Source of the DNA: Burkholderiaceae bacterium | Lineage (GTDB): Bacteria; Pseudomonadota; Gammaproteobacteria; Burkholderiales; Burkholderiaceae | Direction: 5' to 3' | Assembly: GCA_021166835.1 (NCBI GenBank) | Contig: JAJPEN010000063.1 | Location: 56,466 to 120,465 of the forward strand | DNA length: 64,000 nt | Shown here: positions 59,979 through 64,000 of the stretch, piece by piece | Position numbering within the stretch: position 1 is the first letter of the stretch | How the letters are laid out: each line of letters starts with the position of its first letter | Program-made: the position numbers and the translations under genes | Notes under the pieces: model-generated | What the model was told of the DNA's origin: nothing | Databases searched by the model: none | What the model saw: only the letters and a program-made list of their open reading frames with translations

Positions 59979-62483
59979 TCACCCGATCCAGCGCGGGAAG
60001 CCGTGCACCAGCGCGACTCCCGCCAGCGACTGCGCGACCGTGTAGTGCCAGAACAGCCGTGCGCTGTCGAAGCTCACGCGACGCGATGCGTCGAGCCTGC
60101 CGGCGAGGGCGCGCGCGATCGTGAAGAGCGCCATCGACACCGCGGCCACCGTGAAGAAGCCGGCAATCGCCACGAGAAGCGCCACCGCGGCGGCGTATGC
60201 CGACGAAGACGGCACGAGGGCCCGATGCGCACCGAGCTCCGCGCCGAAGCCCGCCGCGAGCAGGACGATCGCGCCGACCAGCACGCCCGCGCACGCCCCT
60301 CTCCTGTCGCGACGGACCAGCCGGTTCGCCCAGCCGAAGCAAGCGCTCGCCGCGACCAGGAGCCCCGCGCCGGCGAGCGGCCAGACGGCGTGCGGCAGCT
60401 CGTCGGCCGAGGGCCACGCGCCGGGCGAGACGGTCCACAGGTACAGGTAGGAGAAGATTGCGCACCCGTAAAGCGCGGCCGCGACGAGCAGCAGCACGAC
60501 GACGCCCCACCACGCATGCGACATCGGCCCGTTCACGTAGGCCGGCAGCGCCAGGCCGCCGCCGATCTCGATGCGCCGTGCGAGCGGCGCCGGATCGAGA
60601 TTCCACGCCCAGTGCACGATCGCGCCGATCGCCACCGCGGCGCAGGCGAAGGCAACGGCGAGCAGCTTCACCGTGAGCAGCAGGAAGAACGCCGCGAGGA
60701 ACACGGCGGCGAGCACCGGCGCCCACCCCGGCATCGGCATGCGCAGCACCGACTGCGGCTTCGCACCGAACGGACTCGTCAGCAGCGTCTCGCGGCCATC
60801 GGTCGGCGCACCGGGCAGGTAGTGGCGGCCCTGCTCGACGTCGTCGGCGAGGCCGGGCTGGTCCCACAGCGGATCGCGGCTCGCCACTGCGGGAATGCTC
60901 CGGTGCGAATAGTTGCCGCTCGGCAGCCACTCGAGCGTGCCCGCGTTCCAGAGGTTGCCGGCGCTGCCCTCGAGCGCGAGCCGGAAGCGCCGCGCCACGT
61001 CGAAGAGCAGCAGCGCCAGCCCTGCGGCGAGAACGAAGGCGCCCACCGTCGAGACGAAGTTCAGCGTTCCCCAGCCGAGCCCGTCGGGATAGGTGTAGAC
61101 GCGCCTCGGCATTCCGGCCAGGCCGGTGACATGCATCGGGAAGAACGCGACGTTGAAGCCGACGAAGACGAGCGCGAAGACCCAGCGGCCGAGCCTCTCC
61201 GACAGCGCGAAGCGGCTGGAGCGCGGCATCCAGTAGTAGAGCGCGGCGAGCAGCGGGAACACCATCCCGCCGATCAGCACGTAGTGCAGGTGCGCGACGA
61301 TGAAATAGGTGTCGTGCGCCTGCCAGTCGAAGGAGACGACGGCGACCATCACACCGGTGAGGCCGCCGAGCACGAAGACGAAGAGGAAGCCGAGCACGAA
61401 CAGCGTCGCGGTCGTGATCTTCACGCGGCCCGAGGCCAGCGTCGCGATCCAGGCGAAGACCTGGATGCCGCTCGGGATCGCCACCGCCATGCTCGCCGCC
61501 TGGAAGTAGCCGAGCGAGATGTGCGGGATGCCGGTGGCGAACATGTGATGCACCCACAGCCCGAAGCTGAGGAATCCGGTGCCCACCAGCGCAAGCACGA
61601 CGAGCCGATACGCGACGAGCGGGCGCTGCGCCATCGTCGGCACGATCATCGAGACCATGCCGGCCGCCGGCAGGAAGATGATGTAGACCTCGGGATGGCC
61701 GAAGAACCAGAACAGGTGCTGCCACAGCAGCGCGTCGCCGCCGCGCGCGACGTCGAAGAACGGCCAGTCGAAGGCCCGCTGCAGCTCGAGCAGCGCGGTG
61801 GCGAGGATCACTGCGGGAAACGCGAAGACGATCATCGCGGCGAACACGAGCATCGCCCACGCGAACACCGGCATGCGGCCGAGCGTCATGCCCGGCGCGC
61901 GCGTGCGCAGCACGCCGACGAGGATCTCGATCGCGCCGGCGATCGCCGAGATCTCGATGAAGCCGATGCCGAGCAGCCAGAAATCCTGGTTCACGCGCGG
62001 CGACCATCGCGCATCGGTGAGCGGCGGGTACATGAACCAGCCGCCGTCGGGCGCCCAGCCGACGAACAGGCTCAGGAAGAAGCCCAGGCCGCCGACGAGA
62101 TACAGCCAGAACGCGAAGGCCGACAGGCGCGGAAACGGAAGGTCGCGCGCGCCGAGCATGTTCGGCAGCAGCGTCACGCCCATCGCCTCGACCGCCGGCA
62201 CGGCGAACAGGAACATCATCATCGTGCCGTGCATCGTGAACAGCTGGTTGTACAGATCGGGGCCGATCAGCGTGTTCTCCGGCACCGCGAGCTGTACCCG
62301 CATGGCGAGCGCGAGCAGCCCGGCCAGCACGAAGAACAGCATTGCGGCGCCGAGGTAGAAGACGCCGACGTAATCGTTGTTGATGACGGTGAGGAAGCGC
62401 AGTCCGCGCGGCGCCGCCCAGATGCGCCGCAGCTCGTCCAGCTCGCCGGGCGGGCGGGGCGCCGGATTCGGCAGCAGCGGCAT
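59979..62483 (-). CDS. ctaD: Cytochrome c oxidase subunit I fused to a subunit III-like domain
   Basis: An 834-aa haem-copper oxidase core. Subunit I part (about 1-560): low-spin haem ligand in FTMHGTMMM (His85), D-channel Asp in GARDLPFPR (114), CuB/Tyr cross-link motif GHPEVY (His263, Glu265, Tyr267), CuB HH (312-313), and haem ligands in VAHLHYVL (398/400). The K-channel position reads IPSGIQVFAW, with Gln341 where Lys is expected. After a hydrophilic linker (about 560-640) the C-terminus (about 645-834) has subunit III-like helices. It reduces O2 to water while pumping protons. Preceded by subunit II with a 2-nt gap. Confidence 0.92.
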   Translation of the reverse strand: MPLLPNPAPRPPGELDELRRIWAAPRGLRFLTVINNDYVGVFYLGAAMLFFVLAGLLALAMRVQLAVPENTLIGPDLYNQLFTMHGTMMMFLFAVPAVEAMGVTLLPNMLGARDLPFPRLSAFAFWLYLVGGLGFFLSLFVGWAPDGGWFMYPPLTDARWSPRVNQDFWLLGIGFIEISAIAGAIEILVGVLRTRAPGMTLGRMPVFAWAMLVFAAMIVFAFPAVILATALLELQRAFDWPFFDVARGGDALLWQHLFWFFGHPEVYIIFLPAAGMVSMIVPTMAQRPLVAYRLVVLALVGTGFLSFGLWVHHMFATGIPHISLGYFQAASMAVAIPSGIQVFAWIATLASGRVKITTATLFVLGFLFVFVLGGLTGVMVAVVSFDWQAHDTYFIVAHLHYVLIGGMVFPLLAALYYWMPRSSRFALSERLGRWVFALVFVGFNVAFFPMHVTGLAGMPRRVYTYPDGLGWGTLNFVSTVGAFVLAAGLALLLFDVARRFRLALEGSAGNLWNAGTLEWLPSGNYSHRSIPAVASRDPLWDQPGLADDVEQGRHYLPGAPTDGRETLLTSPFGAKPQSVLRMPMPGWAPVLAAVFLAAFFLLLTVKLLAVAFACAAVAIGAIVHWAWNLDPAPLARRIEIGGGLALPAYVNGPMSHAWWGVVVLLLVAAALYGCAIFSYLYLWTVSPGAWPSADELPHAVWPLAGAGLLVAASACFGWANRLVRRDRRGACAGVLVGAIVLLAAGFGAELGAHRALVPSSSAYAAAVALLVAIAGFFTVAAVSMALFTIARALAGRLDASRRVSFDSARLFWHYTVAQSLAGVALVHGFPRWIG

Positions 62484-62485
62484 CG

Positions 62486-63415
62486 TCAGTCGAGACCGGC
62501 GAGGTACGCGGTCACGGCACGCAGCTCCTCTCGCGTAAAGTGCCTGAACTCGGGCATCAGGTTGCCCGGCTTGATGCGCTGGTTCGATGCGATCCAGCGT
62601 TCGAGCGACGCCGCGTCGTTCGGCAGGATGCCGCCGCCGATCGACGAGCGGCTGGCTACGTGCGTGAGGTCCGGCCCTCGTGCGCCGGCCGCGCCGGTGC
62701 CGCGCACCGCGTGGCAGACGGCGCAGTTCGCCTCGAAGAGCGCGCGGCCCGTTGCGTGCGCTTCGTCGGCAGCATCCGCGTCGGCGCGCTGGCCGTCGCG
62801 CCAGCGCTCGAACTCGGCTCGCGGCAGCGCGATCACGTGCAGCGCCATCTTCGCGTGCGCGCTGCCGCAGTACTCGGCGCACTGCCCGCGCCACGAGCCT
62901 TCGCGCTCGGCGACGAGCACGAGGCGGTTGCTTCGGCCGGGAATCATGTCGAGCTTGCCGGCGAGCGGCGGCACCCAGAAGCTGTGCAGCACGTCGGCCG
63001 AGCGCAACCGCAGCTCCACCGGCGCGCCGACCGGCATGCGGATCTCGTTGGCGGTGACGAAGTCCGGCTCGCCGCGATCGTCCAGATACGCGACGCGCCA
63101 CCACCACTGCTCGCCGACCACGTCGACGACCAGCGCCGGACGCGTGGTCGACGCCCATAGATGCGGCGGCCCCTGCAGCGTGTCGACCAGCAGCGCACCG
63201 AGCACCACCAGCGGAAATACGACGCCTCCGACGACGACGGCCGAGCAGCCCGACAGCCATCGCGGCCGGCGCAGGATCGCCAGCGCGGCGAGCGCCAGGA
63301 CGAGCACGAAGATCGCCGCCGCACCGCCGAACAGCATCCAGGCGGTCCGGGCGATCTCCTGCGCGTGGGGGCCGGCGGGGGCGAGTACCGATTGGGGCCC
63401 TTCAAGGACGCTCAT
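62486..63415 (-). CDS. ctaC: Cytochrome c oxidase subunit II with fused haem c domain (caa3 type)
   Basis: A 309-aa protein: two membrane helices (about 25-48, 57-80), a CuA cupredoxin domain with the electron-entry stretch EQWWWRVAY, ligands His in VLHSFWVPP and QCAEYCGSAHAKM (two Cys, Glu, His, Met), then a haem c domain CAVCHAVRGTG (about 232-242) with Met in NLMPEFRHFT. The fused haem marks a caa3-type oxidase taking electrons from soluble cytochrome. First gene of the cluster; no obvious leader cleavage site at the N-terminus. Confidence 0.94.
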   Translation of the reverse strand: MSVLEGPQSVLAPAGPHAQEIARTAWMLFGGAAAIFVLVLALAALAILRRPRWLSGCSAVVVGGVVFPLVVLGALLVDTLQGPPHLWASTTRPALVVDVVGEQWWWRVAYLDDRGEPDFVTANEIRMPVGAPVELRLRSADVLHSFWVPPLAGKLDMIPGRSNRLVLVAEREGSWRGQCAEYCGSAHAKMALHVIALPRAEFERWRDGQRADADAADEAHATGRALFEANCAVCHAVRGTGAAGARGPDLTHVASRSSIGGGILPNDAASLERWIASNQRIKPGNLMPEFRHFTREELRAVTAYLAGLD

Positions 63416-63418
63416 GAG

Positions 63419-63457
63419 GCACGTTCACGAAGCACGCTCCGGAGACACGCTCCGGGG
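63419..63457. repeat. Three imperfect 13-bp repeats before ctaC
   Basis: Three consecutive 13-mers (63419-63431, 63432-63444, 63445-63457) share the pattern CACG-TTC/CTC-CGG; ACGCTCCGG occurs exactly twice with a 13-nt period. They lie directly upstream of the oxidase start codon (63415) and touch the strong hairpin that follows. They may be a regulator array or simple slippage. Confidence 0.55.
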
Positions 63458-63486
63458 GGCAGGCGCCTGCAAGCCGGGCGCCTGCC
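63458..63486. other. Strong hairpin in the divergent oxidase/cytochrome c5 intergenic region
   Basis: A perfect 10-bp stem GGCAGGCGCC/GGCGCCTGCC with a 9-nt loop, about 43 nt upstream of ctaC on the minus strand. Without a U-tract it is not a clear terminator; it would form in the 5' leader of the oxidase mRNA or act as a protein-binding dyad. Confidence 0.5.
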
Positions 63487-63571
63487 GCGATTCGACAGCG
63501 CGCAGGCGTGTCGCTCGTGCAAAGGTCTGCGGCCGCCGGGAGCAACGCGCTCGACGCGAGAACCCGGCGGC

Positions 63572-63577
63572 TATAAT
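63572..63577 (+). promoter_or_regulatory. -10 element (TATAAT) for the cytochrome c5-like gene
   Basis: A consensus TATAAT lies 34 nt upstream of the ATG at 63612 in otherwise GC-rich sequence. No good -35 is visible; the hexamer alone is the evidence. Confidence 0.45.
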
Positions 63578-63611
63578 CCCCGGCTCCGAATCCTCACCGG
63601 GGGCGCCAGGC

Positions 63612-63941
63612 ATGAGCGACGACCATCAGTCCTTCATAAGAACTCCGCGTCAACTGATCGCCGTCGTTGTTCTCTCGTTCCTCGTCCCCATCGTCGTCAT
63701 CACGCTGATCGCCACCTACGTGCAGACGACGACGCGAACCGGCGCGGGCGCCGACGCGATGTCCGCCGAAGCGATCGCCCGGCGGCTGCAGCCGATCGGT
63801 CGTCTCGAGGTCGAAGGGGCCGCGGCACCGCAGGGCAGCGGCCAAGCCGCCGCTCCGGCGGCCGCCAGTGCTGCCGCGGCCGCGCCCGCTGCCCGCAGGC
63901 CGCCAGCGCGCGAACCGCGTCCGCGCCGAAGGTCTTGCTAA
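63612..63941 (+). pseudogene. Cytochrome c5-like gene, truncated before the haem domain
   Basis: The first 70 or so codons (MSDDHQSFIRTPRQLIAVVV start, one membrane helix about 15-38, then AMSAEAIARRLQPIGRLEVE) match the N-terminus of the membrane-anchored cytochrome c5 family common in Burkholderiales. A normal member continues through an Ala/Pro linker into an EVYxxxCxxCH haem domain. Here the linker is followed by an Arg/Pro-rich tail that ends at 63941, with no haem motif. The sequence after about 63883 is the antisense of a YggS fragment. So the gene is broken, or the sequence is joined wrongly, at this point. Confidence 0.7.
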
Positions 63942-64000
63942 CCGCCAGCAGCAGCACCGAATCGTCCGCACTCCCCGCGTCGTGCGCAGCCTGCACGATG
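63883..64000 (-). pseudogene. yggS: Fragment of a YggS/PROSC-family PLP-binding protein
   Basis: On the minus strand, from the window edge, 39 codons read through SVLLLAVSKTFGADAVRALA and end AACGQRA, the highly recognisable N-terminal region of YggS, with the PLP Lys in AVSKT. The family would continue into an FGENYVQE-like motif, but the frame instead enters the antisense of the cytochrome c5 linker. The start codon is beyond 64000. YggS maintains PLP homeostasis; whether an intact copy exists elsewhere cannot be seen. Confidence 0.7.

Noticed and set aside
59583..63941. A 1452-codon open frame on the plus strand across the oxidase genes
   Set aside because: It is antisense to clearly recognisable oxidase subunits, is extremely rich in Arg, His, Glu and Gln, and has no domain; a GC-rich shadow frame.

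Overview
The window is high-GC DNA (roughly two thirds GC by eye), densely coding, with many 1-8 nt ATGA/GTGA/TGATG gene overlaps. The gene content points to a betaproteobacterium, most likely an environmental Burkholderiales relative. The signs are numerous solute-receptor uptake systems (four LivK-type receptors, two TctC/Bug receptors), GcvA-like LysR regulators, a caa3-type oxidase and a cytochrome c5-like N-terminus of the Burkholderiales type. I see no IS element, phage, integrase or CRISPR array. The only RNA gene found is one tRNA-Arg(CCG).

The first 40 kb is a run of catabolic cassettes. Positions 1-5550: LIV-type permease (cut by the window edge), its receptor, a fumarate-reductase-like FAD enzyme, an aldehyde dehydrogenase and a divergent LysR regulator. 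5558-7436: quinone oxidoreductase and a DMT exporter. 7462-17057: one long minus-strand operon with a TMADH/dienoyl-CoA-reductase-like flavoprotein, a complete LIV ABC transporter, a TetR regulator, an acyl-CoA synthetase and a metallo-beta-lactamase-fold hydrolase, preceded by a candidate operator. 17275-23828: LysR regulator divergent from tctCBA, an enolase-superfamily enzyme and an M14-like carboxypeptidase. 24103-31120: AraC regulator converging on a six-gene minus-strand operon (AhpD-like protein, two tandem LivK paralogues without permease or ATPase, DUF169 protein, GST, acyl-CoA ligase). 31321-40438: HutC-type GntR regulator, DUF6282 metal-hydrolase-like protein, tctBAC, MmgE/PrpD protein and an EmrAB-like efflux pair, apparently one operon pairing import with export. 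The substrates of all these cassettes are unknown.

The last 23 kb is about metals and respiration. After the tRNA and a CDF metal exporter come a CBS-BON protein and a heavy-metal RND efflux operon (TolC-like, HEGEDH protein, adaptor, RND pump, small periplasmic protein). This operon is divergent from a CusRS-like two-component system. The intergenic region holds a perfect inverted repeat, ATTAC-N6-GTAAT. A near-match, ATTAC-N6-GTCAT, lies upstream of a second, unusual minus-strand operon: SHOCT protein, cytochrome c, cystathionine beta-synthase, cystathionine gamma-lyase, PfkB kinase, CopA copper ATPase and cytochrome c. I infer that one metal-responsive regulator may control both operons. 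Upstream lies a caa3-type oxidase (CuA/haem c subunit II, fused subunit I-III, small membrane protein, two cytochromes c, a 27-residue membrane peptide). Its subunit I has Gln where the K-channel Lys is expected.

At the right edge a cytochrome c5-like gene stops before its haem site and runs directly into a reversed fragment of the YggS family, which marks a rearrangement or an assembly junction.
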